Shown here: positions 41,916 through 50,412 of the stretch, piece after piece
How positions within the stretch are numbered: position 1 is the stretch's first letter
Layout of the letters: each line of letters starts with the position of its first letter
From: UBA8401 sp041665525
GTDB lineage: Bacteria > Bacteroidota > Ignavibacteria > UBA10030 > UBA8401
Length of the DNA: 64,000 nucleotides
Assembly (NCBI GenBank): GCA_041665525.1
Contig: JBAYIS010000014.1
Coordinates: forward strand, 1-64,000
Reading direction: 5' to 3'
Position numbers and translations under genes: made by a program
The notes under the pieces: model-generated
Database searches by the model: none
What the model was told of the DNA's origin: nothing
What the model saw: the letters and a program-made list of their open reading frames with translations, nothing else

Positions 41916-43229
41916 ATGAAAAACTTCTCAATGCTTCCGTTCTGTCTGGTCATGCTCTTTTCCGCATGTGTTTCGCAGCCGCTCCCATTATCCGTTACAA
42001 TGACGCCTGTGGTCGACCGCGCGCTGCAAAATCGTCCGGTGACGGTGCCGCCGAAATTCAAAGGAGTGATTTCAAATTCCCTGTCGCTCTCCGTTCCCCC
42101 GGGATATTCCGCAAAAGTTTTTTATGCCGGTGAGCTTTCCAAACCGAGATTTCTTGCATGGAGTCCTGACAGCGTTCTGCACGTAGCGGATAAAAATGCC
42201 GGGGCGATAATCGCGCTTCCGGATAAGGATAAGGACGGAGTGGCGGATACGGCTATAGTCGTTGCCTCCGGATTCTCAAAATCGCACGATGTGAAATTCT
42301 ACAACGGAGCAATGTATGTTGCCGAAGAGACAAGGGTGTCGAAGTGTACGGACCGGAACGGCGACGGAGCCTACGAAACGAGATCAACATTCGTTACCAT
42401 GGTTGCCGGCGGCCAGCAAGGAGGCGGGGGACATGACACGCGGACGATTGTTTTCGATCCTGCCAAGAAAAAGATGTATCTCTCCATCGGTTCTCTCTGC
42501 AACACCTGTCGTGAAGAAGATCGTGCGATCATCGAAGAATGGAATGATGACGGCACTGGCCGCCGGGTTTTTGCAACCGGCTGCCGCAACGCCGTTGGAA
42601 TGACGCTGCACAATGGACGGTTATGGGCGAACAATAACGGATTCGACTGGCAGGGAGACGATATTCCGCCGGAATGGATCGATATTGTCCGCGACGGAGG
42701 ATTTTACGGCTATCCGTACGCCTATGCTCATGGCGTATGGGTGAATTTTTCTGCGAGCGGTGATTATAATGCACTACTGCCGCTGAACGGGACCGACAGT
42801 GCAAAAGTGCGGTCCATGATCCAGCCGGCCGCACTTATTCAAGCGCACAGCGCCCCGATGGGGATAGAATTTTCCAATCCGTCATTCCCGCCGCAATTCC
42901 GCAATGGTGCGTTTATGGCGCTGCGCGGTTCCTGGAACAGGAAATTTGCAACAGGATTCAAGATTGTTTATCTGGACTTCGATAATGCAAACGATACAAC
43001 CGCAAACTCGGTTAGCGATTTCGTTCGCGGATTTCTCGCAGACTCCGTCGGTAGATCCGCATGGGGAAGACCGGTGGGAGTGGAAACCGATACACGAGGA
43101 AATCTCTATATCAGTTCGGATGACAGAACAGAATGCATTATCATTATTTCCCCATCGTCGTCCGGCAGTGTGAAGAACACAGGAGGTATTCCACCGATCG
43201 GTTTTCTGGATAATAGAAGACGCCGGTAA
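41916..43229 (+). CDS. PQQ-dependent sugar (sorbosone-type) dehydrogenase-like lipoprotein
   Basis: The 437-aa protein has a lipoprotein signal ending LFSAC and a six-bladed propeller of the soluble glucose/sorbosone dehydrogenase family. Typical blocks are GYSAKVFYAGELSKPRFLAWSP, LHVADKNAGAI, calcium-loop-like PDKDKDGVAD and TDRNGDGAYE, SIGSLCNTCREED, NAVGMTLHNGRLWANNNG and the C-terminal GRPVGVETDTRGNLYISSDD. Many members bind PQQ and oxidise sugars in the periplasm; the cofactor and substrate are inferred. Confidence 0.82.
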   Translation: MKNFSMLPFCLVMLFSACVSQPLPLSVTMTPVVDRALQNRPVTVPPKFKGVISNSLSLSVPPGYSAKVFYAGELSKPRFLAWSPDSVLHVADKNAGAIIALPDKDKDGVADTAIVVASGFSKSHDVKFYNGAMYVAEETRVSKCTDRNGDGAYETRSTFVTMVAGGQQGGGGHDTRTIVFDPAKKKMYLSIGSLCNTCREEDRAIIEEWNDDGTGRRVFATGCRNAVGMTLHNGRLWANNNGFDWQGDDIPPEWIDIVRDGGFYGYPYAYAHGVWVNFSASGDYNALLPLNGTDSAKVRSMIQPAALIQAHSAPMGIEFSNPSFPPQFRNGAFMALRGSWNRKFATGFKIVYLDFDNANDTTANSVSDFVRGFLADSVGRSAWGRPVGVETDTRGNLYISSDDRTECIIIISPSSSGSVKNTGGIPPIGFLDNRRRR

Positions 43230-43350
43230 TGAACTTAAATTCAATGCTACATATTACTTCCTCTATATTGACGATTGTTGTAAAAATGCAAGCAGGCGTT
43301 CGCAGTTTATATTTTTCGTTGTATATTGTCCCCAAAAAAAGGAGAGAACA

Positions 43351-44781
43351 ATGAGATCTGTTTTGATGATGCTAGTTAGTCTTACGGCATTTGTGTCTGC
43401 GCAGGAAATGGACCGATTGAAATATGTGCAATATGATACTGATATGATCTCGCCCGCCGAATATAAAATGCGGCGGGATTCCGTCATGAGCATGATCGGC
43501 AAGGATGCAGCGACGGTCTTTTATTCATCTCCGGAGCGGATGCGGAACGGTGATGTCGATTTTCTTTATCGCCAGGCGGATAATTTCTACTATCTGACCG
43601 GTTTTACAGAACCGAATGCAATGTTAATTCTTTCGCCGAAAGGGATCAGAGTGAAGGTAGATGATTCAACGACGGTGACGACCAATGAAGTGCTGTTTGT
43701 TCCGGCACGCGACACTCATGCGGAAGCATGGACCGGCCGTCGGTACGGTACCGAAGGGGCGATGAAATTGCTGGGCGTGCAAACAGCGGTAACGAACGAT
43801 AAATTTAAAAGAGTGTTCCAACAAATGCTCTTTTCAGGAATTAAATATCTGTATGCGCAATCGGTGACTTCCGATGTGACAGGGAGTTTGCGTGAACTGT
43901 TGTCGCCGCTCCTTTCGTATGTTGATAACGCGAAACGCTACAATTCAAAGATAGAATTACGCGACCCGAACGCAATGGTTCACACCATGCGGATTATCAA
44001 ATCCAAGCAGGAGATTGACATGCTGCGGAAAGCAAGCGCGATCAGCGCCGTTGCTCATACGCAGGCGATGATCTCGGTGGAACCCGGGATGTACGAGTAT
44101 GAAGTGCAGGCACTGTATGAATATGCTTTTCAACGCCAGGGATCGGAATACACGGGATATCCCTGTATCACCGGCGCCGCGGAAAACTCCGTCATCCTTC
44201 ACTACAATACCAATCGGAAGAAGATCAATAACGGCGAGATTGTCCTTTCTGATTGTGCGGCGGAATATCGAGGATATTCCAGCGATGTCACGAGGTCATA
44301 TCCCGCAAACGGGAAATTCTCCAAAGAGCAAAAAGAGATATATCAAATCGTTTTGAATGCACAGAAAACCGCGATCGCGCTGATTGCACCGGGTGTGGAG
44401 TGGAGCGTAGTTTCAGCCGCTGCCGATTCCGTTATTCGGGAAGGGCTCGTTGCCCTCGGCATCGTGAAACAAAAAGAAGGAATGGGTTTCAGGAAATATT
44501 ATAATCATGGACTTGGCCACCCGGTTGGATTAAACGTGCATGATGTCGGACAGCAGACAATGGTTGCAGGAATGCTCTATACGGTAGAACCGGGAATCTA
44601 CATTCCGGAGACGAGCGAAGGGGTTGATCCGAAATATTTCAATATCGGCATCCGCATCGAGGATGTGATTCTGGTAACCGAAAATGGAAATGAGAATCTC
44701 TCTTCGGCAGCACCGAGAGAGATCTCTGAGATCGAATCAGTGATGAAGAAGAAGGGGATCGGGAACCAACCGTTGAAATAA
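43351..44781 (+). CDS. pepP: Secreted Xaa-Pro aminopeptidase (M24B, aminopeptidase P)
   Basis: The 476-aa protein has a signal peptide (1-17, ending FVSAQ), the AMP N-terminal domain (YRQADNFYYLTGFTEPNAML) and an M24 pita-bread domain. The five metal ligands are seen: two Asp in VLSDCAAEYRGYSSDVTR, His in HGLGHPVGLNVHDVG, and two Glu in YTVEPGIYIPE and IGIRIEDV. It removes N-terminal residues before proline. Unlike E. coli PepP it appears exported. AAAGGAGAG lies before the start. Confidence 0.9.
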   Translation: MRSVLMMLVSLTAFVSAQEMDRLKYVQYDTDMISPAEYKMRRDSVMSMIGKDAATVFYSSPERMRNGDVDFLYRQADNFYYLTGFTEPNAMLILSPKGIRVKVDDSTTVTTNEVLFVPARDTHAEAWTGRRYGTEGAMKLLGVQTAVTNDKFKRVFQQMLFSGIKYLYAQSVTSDVTGSLRELLSPLLSYVDNAKRYNSKIELRDPNAMVHTMRIIKSKQEIDMLRKASAISAVAHTQAMISVEPGMYEYEVQALYEYAFQRQGSEYTGYPCITGAAENSVILHYNTNRKKINNGEIVLSDCAAEYRGYSSDVTRSYPANGKFSKEQKEIYQIVLNAQKTAIALIAPGVEWSVVSAAADSVIREGLVALGIVKQKEGMGFRKYYNHGLGHPVGLNVHDVGQQTMVAGMLYTVEPGIYIPETSEGVDPKYFNIGIRIEDVILVTENGNENLSSAAPREISEIESVMKKKGIGNQPLK

Positions 44782-44785
44782 AAAA

Positions 44786-44852
44786 AATCCCGCAGAGAGT
44801 GCAATTCAGAACAGATATAGGATCTGCGAAAATCTGCGAACTCTGCGGGATT
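44786..44852. terminator. Long hairpin between convergent pepP and the PLP-enzyme gene
   Basis: A perfect 12-bp stem AATCCCGCAGAG / CTCTGCGGGATT encloses a 43-nt loop with a repeated ATCTGCGA. The A-rich left flank gives a T-tract for the minus-strand gene. It probably works as a bidirectional terminator. Confidence 0.6.
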
Positions 44853-44872
44853 GTCTGTAAAACAGTTGCTCC

Positions 44873-46150
44873 TTACACCAATTCCAATTCTTCCACTGTA
44901 ATGCATTCCAATGCCTGAGCGATATCCGCAATCAGGTCGTCGTAATGTTCCACGCCAACGGAAAGACGGACCAGTTTTCCGGTGATATTCAATTCCACCT
45001 TCTCGTCCTCGTCAAGATCGACATGCGTCATCGTTGCCGGATGTTCGGCAAGACTTTCCGTGCTTCCTAAACTAACCGCAAGTTTGATCAGTTTCAGATT
45101 GTTCAGGAATGTGAACGCTTCCCGTTCTCCGCCGACAACATCAAAGGAGAGCATTGCGCCGGAGGAGAGGCATTGTTTCTTAAAGATGTCGTACTGTACC
45201 GGATTGGTTGCATCGAGGAACCCAAGATAATACACCCGTTCGATCTTGGGATGGTTTGACAGGAATTCCGCCACATGTTTTGCATTGCGGGCCTGCGTTT
45301 CCATGCGGGGTTTCAATGTCTCCAAACTTCTCAGTAACAACCAGCCGGTCCATGGTCCCGCCATATTCCCCAGAAATGTCCGAAGTGTTTTTATCCGTTT
45401 AATCACCGCAGATGAGCCGAGCACAGCACCGGCGATCACGTCGCTGTGTCCGCCGATGTATTTTGTTGCAGAATAGATAATGATATCCGCACCGTGTTTC
45501 AACGGATGCTGCCATAACGGACCAAAGTACGTATTATCCACCGCCAGCACTACTTCTTTCGTCGGAGTGGAAAAGTGTTTTGCAGACTCTTTGCAAAAGG
45601 CGATGTCGATCAAATCATTGGTGGGATTGGCCGGAGTTTCGATATAAATCATCTTCAGTGTATCGGCATGGCCGCTTTTATTTACGATGTCGATGATTTG
45701 GTCGCGCGTCTCGCCGGTTTTGAACCGGATGATGTTAATGCCGAATTGCGTCAGCACATGCTGCAGGAAATGTTCGGTCCCGCCGTATAGCGGCGAACTG
45801 TAGAGTATGGTATCGCCCGGTTTCAGGAACTCCAGCAAAACGGTTGAGATCGCCGACATACCGCTTTCAAAGACGGCGCAATCTTCCGCACCATCCCACA
45901 ACGTCAAACGATTCTCGAGGATCTCCAAATCGGGATTGTTGATGCGGCTGTAGATGAGCCCGAGCTTCTCGTTTGGACGCTGTTCGCGTTTTCCGTATGC
46001 CACTTCGAAAAAGGCTTTTCCCTGTTCGGCAGTTTTGAAAACGAATGTCGAAGTCTGGAAGATGGGGCATTTCACTGCGCCTTCGGACCATTCCGGATTG
46101 TATCTGTATGACATCATCAGGCTTTCGGGATGTAAGTTTTTATTGTCCAC
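44873..46150 (-). CDS. Cys/Met metabolism PLP-dependent enzyme (cystathionine gamma-synthase/lyase family)
   Basis: The 425-aa fold-type I PLP enzyme shows YSRINNPDLEILENRL, the PLP-phosphate loop FESGMSAIST, the aspartate-containing AVDNTYFGPLWQHPL and the Schiff-base lysine in IIYSATKYIGGHSDVIAGAV, ending with VRLSVGVEHYDDLIADIAQAL. It may be a cystathionine gamma-lyase, methionine gamma-lyase or O-acetylhomoserine sulfhydrylase; sequence motifs alone do not decide. The start is GTG at 46150 with AAAGGAAAAG upstream. Confidence 0.9.
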   Translation of the reverse strand: MDNKNLHPESLMMSYRYNPEWSEGAVKCPIFQTSTFVFKTAEQGKAFFEVAYGKREQRPNEKLGLIYSRINNPDLEILENRLTLWDGAEDCAVFESGMSAISTVLLEFLKPGDTILYSSPLYGGTEHFLQHVLTQFGINIIRFKTGETRDQIIDIVNKSGHADTLKMIYIETPANPTNDLIDIAFCKESAKHFSTPTKEVVLAVDNTYFGPLWQHPLKHGADIIIYSATKYIGGHSDVIAGAVLGSSAVIKRIKTLRTFLGNMAGPWTGWLLLRSLETLKPRMETQARNAKHVAEFLSNHPKIERVYYLGFLDATNPVQYDIFKKQCLSSGAMLSFDVVGGEREAFTFLNNLKLIKLAVSLGSTESLAEHPATMTHVDLDEDEKVELNITGKLVRLSVGVEHYDDLIADIAQALECITVEELELV

Positions 46151-46482
46151 GGTCTTTTCCTTTCAATATATTAACAATAACAAAAAGGTTGAGGAGCGCT
46201 CAACGCAGAACGAATTGAAAGAAGACACAGTCAGAAATGAACGCGTGCGTAGGTAGTTTTGGGTTGAGGCATACATACCTCATAATGTTGTGATGAACGA
46301 GCGGAATTGAAAATAAAGTAATTGCTAAATACTTAGCAAGCAAGACATCATCAGGGGGGAGTGTGTTAGTGTTATGAGAAACGGACAATTAAATCTGTTT
46401 TTATTTGCCAACGGTTTTAATTATTCGACGTTTGTCCGACACGAAGTGTCTCTCCGATAAAGGTCACTTCATGTCGGCATGG
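46151..46482. other. Intergenic region upstream of the Cys/Met PLP enzyme
   Basis: This 332-bp stretch holds two small hairpins in the leader (GTTGAG/CTCAAC at 46188-46204 and TGAGG/CCTCA at 46273-46290) and a 13-bp imperfect inverted repeat at 46436. I compared it by eye with SAM riboswitch patterns and could not make a match. No small gene is evident. Confidence 0.4.
46436..46477. repeat. Inverted repeat CCGACACGAAGTG...CACTTCATGTCGG
   Basis: 13-bp arms with one mismatch, 16-nt loop, next to the 3' end of the DUF885 gene. No T-tract follows on the minus strand, so it looks more like a dispersed palindrome than a terminator. Confidence 0.5.
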
Positions 46483-47781
46483 TTATTTTTTTAAACCACC
46501 CGGAAGCCTCGGCGATGATATTAATTCGCCAAACACTTTCCACCGTTTTTCGTCAGTCGGCTTTTTTCCCAATTTTTTTTCTACATAACGGCGAACCAGA
46601 TCCTGGCCGAGATTGTAGTTGATAACATAGCTGCGGTATTTTTCAATAAACTTTATCCGCTGTTCTGCACGGGCGGAATCGAAAAGGGCAAAGTCCGTCA
46701 GCCATAGCATTGCCTTTGATTTCGACATCGTGCCGTTCAAATATCCGCGCGCTGCTTCATTGCCGGCATATGCCAATTTGCCGAACAATAATTGCACGGT
46801 ATAATATTGTTCCGCTTTCGACGGGTCCAATCCGGCAAGGGGGAAAAGATGTTCTTTTTCAAATGCGAGCCGTTCTTTTTCCGGCAGGACCACGTTGATA
46901 CCGTAGTTCGCAGAACCTTCTGCGATGAGAGACTGGGGACTAAAAAGAGGATAGATGCAAAACTCGATCCATCCGCGCTTCTTTAAAAGTTCCGATTCCA
47001 GAAGCACATTATACACGTGATGGCCGGGATACCCTTCGTGCGCCGCAAGATCCACCGCACGGTCGATAAAAATTGGGAGATCGGTGTTCACCTGAATGAG
47101 GCTTTGAGCATCACCCTGATACCAGTTGTATCCGCTCCATGCTTTATCGGTCACATATTCTACTGTGAATCGTTCGTTCTTCGGCAACGGGATATGTCGT
47201 TTCGTCCGTTTCCGGCACTCATTGATTGCTGTCTGGAACACGGTATCCAGCTTCTCTTTTGGGATGATGAACTGGCTTCGGAACTCCTGATACCGTTCCT
47301 GCACTGTCCCTTCGCCGGGCGGAAGAGTTTTTTTCAATTCATTGAGAACGGCAGTAAAGTGTTTTTCCGTATTCATCGGCGGTACGGCATCGTATAATTT
47401 TTTTGCCTCTTCATCAAATGAAAATTTCGTTCCCATCAGCATTTCGATTTTCGCGGATGCGGCCAGGAGTTGTTTCTGCAGATACGTCTTCCGCATGAAA
47501 ATCATTTTATCCTTTCGCGGAACTCGTACGCGCTTCAATCGGTTTTGGATCGCGTCAGCTCTGTCCCGGAGCGCCGTCAGTCGGTAATTCATTTTTTTGG
47601 ATGCATCCTGCCATTCTTTCGGCCCGTAGTACGCATCCACAAAATCGGGATCGTGCTGGCCGATATCGAGGATGAGTCGGACGTACTGTTCTGCAACCTC
47701 ATTCATAGTAATCCTGTGATCTTTTTTCTGTGAAGCAATCGTGAGCATTGTCAGTGCAGCAAAAACGGTGATGAATTTCAT
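46483..47781 (-). CDS. DUF885-type zinc metallopeptidase-like protein
   Basis: The 432-aa protein is helical throughout and carries HEGYPGHH (an HEXXH variant with an extra His) and the downstream EGSANYG, the metal-site pattern of DUF885 proteins, which are related to oligopeptidases and carboxypeptidase Taq. It starts with a weak signal-like segment (MKFITVFAALTMLTIAS). Peptidase activity is likely but the substrate is unknown. It is 15 bp downstream of the SDR gene on the same strand. Confidence 0.82.
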   Translation of the reverse strand: MKFITVFAALTMLTIASQKKDHRITMNEVAEQYVRLILDIGQHDPDFVDAYYGPKEWQDASKKMNYRLTALRDRADAIQNRLKRVRVPRKDKMIFMRKTYLQKQLLAASAKIEMLMGTKFSFDEEAKKLYDAVPPMNTEKHFTAVLNELKKTLPPGEGTVQERYQEFRSQFIIPKEKLDTVFQTAINECRKRTKRHIPLPKNERFTVEYVTDKAWSGYNWYQGDAQSLIQVNTDLPIFIDRAVDLAAHEGYPGHHVYNVLLESELLKKRGWIEFCIYPLFSPQSLIAEGSANYGINVVLPEKERLAFEKEHLFPLAGLDPSKAEQYYTVQLLFGKLAYAGNEAARGYLNGTMSKSKAMLWLTDFALFDSARAEQRIKFIEKYRSYVINYNLGQDLVRRYVEKKLGKKPTDEKRWKVFGELISSPRLPGGLKK

Positions 47782-47796
47782 CGAAGAGTTCCTGTC

Positions 47797-48576
47797 CTAT
47801 TGTTGAGTTTTGCGATGCACCATGGTGGGGGAGGATTGATCGGTCGGCATCAGGATAATCTCGCTGACATTAACATGCTGCGGACGCGTTGCCGCCCACA
47901 GCAGCGCATCGGCGATATCGTCGGGAGAGAGCGGCGTCATTCCTTTGTAGACATTCTTTGCTTTTTCCGTATCGCCGTGGAAACGGACGATGCTGAATTC
48001 CGTTTCGATCAGCCCCGGATCTACCGACGTGATGCGGACTGCGGTTCCCAGCACGTCCATTTTCAATCCTTCGGACAATGCCTTCACCGCGAACTTAGAT
48101 GCATTGTAGACATTGCCTTTGGGATAAACCCAGTGGCCGGCAACGGATCCGATATTCAGCACGTGTCCTTCGTTACGGGCGACCATTCCGGGAAGAACTG
48201 CGCGGGTAACATACAGCAATCCTTTCACATTCGTATCGATCATCTCGTCCCAATCTGAAATTTTCCCTTCCTGCACAGTGTCCAATCCGCGCGATAGTCC
48301 GGCGTTGTTGACCAGGATGGAGATATTTTTCCACTCAGCCGGGAGGCTGTGTATTGCTTTTTCTACATCGGACTGAATTCGAACATCCAGATGAAAGGCA
48401 TGCGATCGTACGTTGTAGTTTGTTTGCAGTTCACGGGCAAGTGAATCAACTTTTTCCGTCCTTCGGGCGCAGAGAAGAAGGTCGGCGCCGGCTTCGGCGA
48501 ATTTCACCGCTGCCGATCTCCCGATACCGGACGATGCGCCGGTGATAAATACGATTTTCTTTTTTAACGAAAACAT
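47797..48576 (-). CDS. Short-chain dehydrogenase/reductase (YdfG-like)
   Basis: From the ATG at 48576 the protein is 259 aa. The NADP site TGASSGIG (12-19) with a following CARR arginine pair favours NADPH. LVNNAGLSRG, the Ser in NIGSVAGHW, and YNASKFAV (catalytic Tyr and Lys) complete the tetrad. The family includes YdfG-type 3-hydroxy acid/serine dehydrogenases. A 48-residue upstream extension lacks SDR character. Confidence 0.92.
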   Translation of the reverse strand: MFSLKKKIVFITGASSGIGRSAAVKFAEAGADLLLCARRTEKVDSLARELQTNYNVRSHAFHLDVRIQSDVEKAIHSLPAEWKNISILVNNAGLSRGLDTVQEGKISDWDEMIDTNVKGLLYVTRAVLPGMVARNEGHVLNIGSVAGHWVYPKGNVYNASKFAVKALSEGLKMDVLGTAVRITSVDPGLIETEFSIVRFHGDTEKAKNVYKGMTPLSPDDIADALLWAATRPQHVNVSEIILMPTDQSSPTMVHRKTQQ

Positions 48577-48608
48577 AGTAAACGCTCCAATCATGTTCTT
48601 AGAAATTA

Positions 48609-49688
48609 TTACAATTTGTTGCGATATGCCAATCCTATCGGAGAATATTGCAGCGAGAACCCTGCAATGAACTGATTCCTGTTCCCGACCGCGGCGAACA
48701 CACCCGGAGAGACTCCCCACAGGTTGATAATTCCCGGATAGAGATTCAGCCGCAGTTTCTCGTTAATACGACTTGAGGCAAGCACGGAAGCAAGCAGGGA
48801 ATTGTCTCTGTCAAAAAAGAATCCTGCCATCCATCCTAATTCCACAGTAACGACACGGGCGGCATTCACCGGATTAACATTTCGCAATGCTTTCTGCGTG
48901 GCTCCCGCTGCGAATGTAAAACTCTCACTATTTTTTCCGAGGAACGAAAGACCGATCAATCCGTTATCGCCAAAATGATAGAAGAGACTTGTCGTTGGTG
49001 CGAACGGAAGCCGGTATTTCATCACATAATAATGGCCGTGATTTTCCAGCGTGTTGAATTTGGGATTCCAGGCAGGCTGTCCGGGCCATGCCGTCATATG
49101 CAGTGTTTCGCTGAAAAATTCCGCCACAGCGTCCGATGAAAAAAGCAATGCGCCGCCGAGGTTGAAAAGATAAATATCGGCGATCGGGTCCACATTCGGG
49201 CCCTGATATGTGTCGTTCTCAACCGCCTCGTTCACAAAATGGTACGTCGCAATAGTGAATCCGGCAAACAGAGAAGGGTAGGGGAATTTATGATAACGGT
49301 ACCACTCGGCCATCAAGCGTCCGTCAAAACCGCCGCCGATGAAATGGAGTGTGTAATTGGGGAACCATTGTGCTTTTTCAATCGACAGACTTGTTGGAAA
49401 GACTTCCTGTCCGATGAACTTGTCCCAGCCGAATTTGTCGATCTGTGTAAACGGATCGGCGAGATTGTTTATAAGATTCTTTGCGCCGGATCCGAATTTG
49501 ATGGTGGAAAAAATACGCGAATGTGTAGAGGATTGCAGAATGTCGAGTCCGGCATTCACTACAAGCGAGCCGGGATTGATCAAGGATTCGGAACCGTACG
49601 ATTTTCCGGAATAGAAATAGTGCCGTTCCTGCGGGAATACAGCGGTGCACAACAGCAATACAAGTCCAAAAGCATTCCAATATCTCAT
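48609..49688 (-). CDS. Hypothetical exported protein, possibly outer-membrane barrel
   Basis: From the ATG at 49688 the protein is 359 aa. It has a signal peptide (MRYWNAFGLVLLLCTAVFPQ), a first half with helical and aromatic-rich segments (WYRYHKFPYPSLFAGFTIATYHFVNEA) and a second half of alternating strands with a final IAGFSLQYSPIGLAYRNKL. This suggests a membrane-associated or barrel protein. No named family is recognised. It is 32 bp upstream of the SDR gene on the same strand. Confidence 0.65.
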   Translation of the reverse strand: MRYWNAFGLVLLLCTAVFPQERHYFYSGKSYGSESLINPGSLVVNAGLDILQSSTHSRIFSTIKFGSGAKNLINNLADPFTQIDKFGWDKFIGQEVFPTSLSIEKAQWFPNYTLHFIGGGFDGRLMAEWYRYHKFPYPSLFAGFTIATYHFVNEAVENDTYQGPNVDPIADIYLFNLGGALLFSSDAVAEFFSETLHMTAWPGQPAWNPKFNTLENHGHYYVMKYRLPFAPTTSLFYHFGDNGLIGLSFLGKNSESFTFAAGATQKALRNVNPVNAARVVTVELGWMAGFFFDRDNSLLASVLASSRINEKLRLNLYPGIINLWGVSPGVFAAVGNRNQFIAGFSLQYSPIGLAYRNKL

Positions 49689-49741
49689 TGGAATGAAGAT
49701 ACGATTGAAATGCATAATTTGGAACTGTGAAGTGTAAAAAA

Positions 49742-50410
49742 TTACGGTTTGCCGGTCAGATCCAGCATATGCGTATCGGAATTCTTCAGGTACGGTTTGA
49801 ACTGCGGATCTTCGAGCGAGGAAAGTTTTTTGACGATATCGGCAAGACGGTGGCCGTTCGCCATCATGGTGTCGATATCCTGTTTTAGTTCTGCTTCGCG
49901 GGGAGTGCCGATCTTTTTCTTCATCACCTGCAATGTGAGCATAATGATGCCGAGCGGATTATTAATCTCGTGGCCGACAGTGATGGCAAGTTCGGTGACA
50001 GCTTTCTGGTGCTGGAATTTGGAGAGTTCCTGCTGCAACGCGGTGATGCGGAGACCCACGTTGACGCGGGCAACAAGTTCTTTGTCGTTGAACGGCTTCG
50101 TCATGAAGTCATCGGCACCCTGTTCCATGCCTTCGATCTTGTCTTCAGCGGAATCTCGTGCAGTCAGCAAAATGAAATACGCGTACTTCAGGTTGGGATG
50201 GTTCTTTATCTGACGGCAGAATTCCGTTCCGTCCATCTTCGGCATCATCCAATCCGAGATGATGAGATGCGGCCGGTGCTCTTCGGCGACCTGAAGGCCG
50301 TGTTCGCCGTTCTCCGCAAGCTGGACCTCGTACCCTAAAGCGGTCAATCGCTTTTGGAGAAAAGAGCGGATATAATTGTCATCATCGACAACAAGGATTT
50401 TGATTGCCAT
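49742..50410 (-). CDS. Response regulator receiver fused to a DHp (HisKA-like) domain without ATPase
   Basis: The 222-aa protein has a complete receiver (VVDDD, phospho-acceptor Asp53 in IISDWMMPK, Lys105 in MTKPF) joined by a helix to a histidine-kinase dimerisation segment with the H-box LAITVGHEINNPLG (His147). It ends at about residue 222, so there is no HATPase_c domain and no N, G1 or G2 boxes. It cannot phosphorylate itself. It could be a phosphotransfer shuttle or serve a kinase in trans. It starts 2 bp after the NFACT stop and is probably co-transcribed. Confidence 0.88.
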   Translation of the reverse strand: MAIKILVVDDDNYIRSFLQKRLTALGYEVQLAENGEHGLQVAEEHRPHLIISDWMMPKMDGTEFCRQIKNHPNLKYAYFILLTARDSAEDKIEGMEQGADDFMTKPFNDKELVARVNVGLRITALQQELSKFQHQKAVTELAITVGHEINNPLGIIMLTLQVMKKKIGTPREAELKQDIDTMMANGHRLADIVKKLSSLEDPQFKPYLKNSDTHMLDLTGKP

Positions 50411-50412
50411 AA

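Noticed and set aside
46151..46330. Possible SAM riboswitch before the Cys/Met PLP enzyme
   Set aside because: Two short hairpins are present but no conserved SAM-I, SAM-II or SAM/SAH core could be matched by eye.
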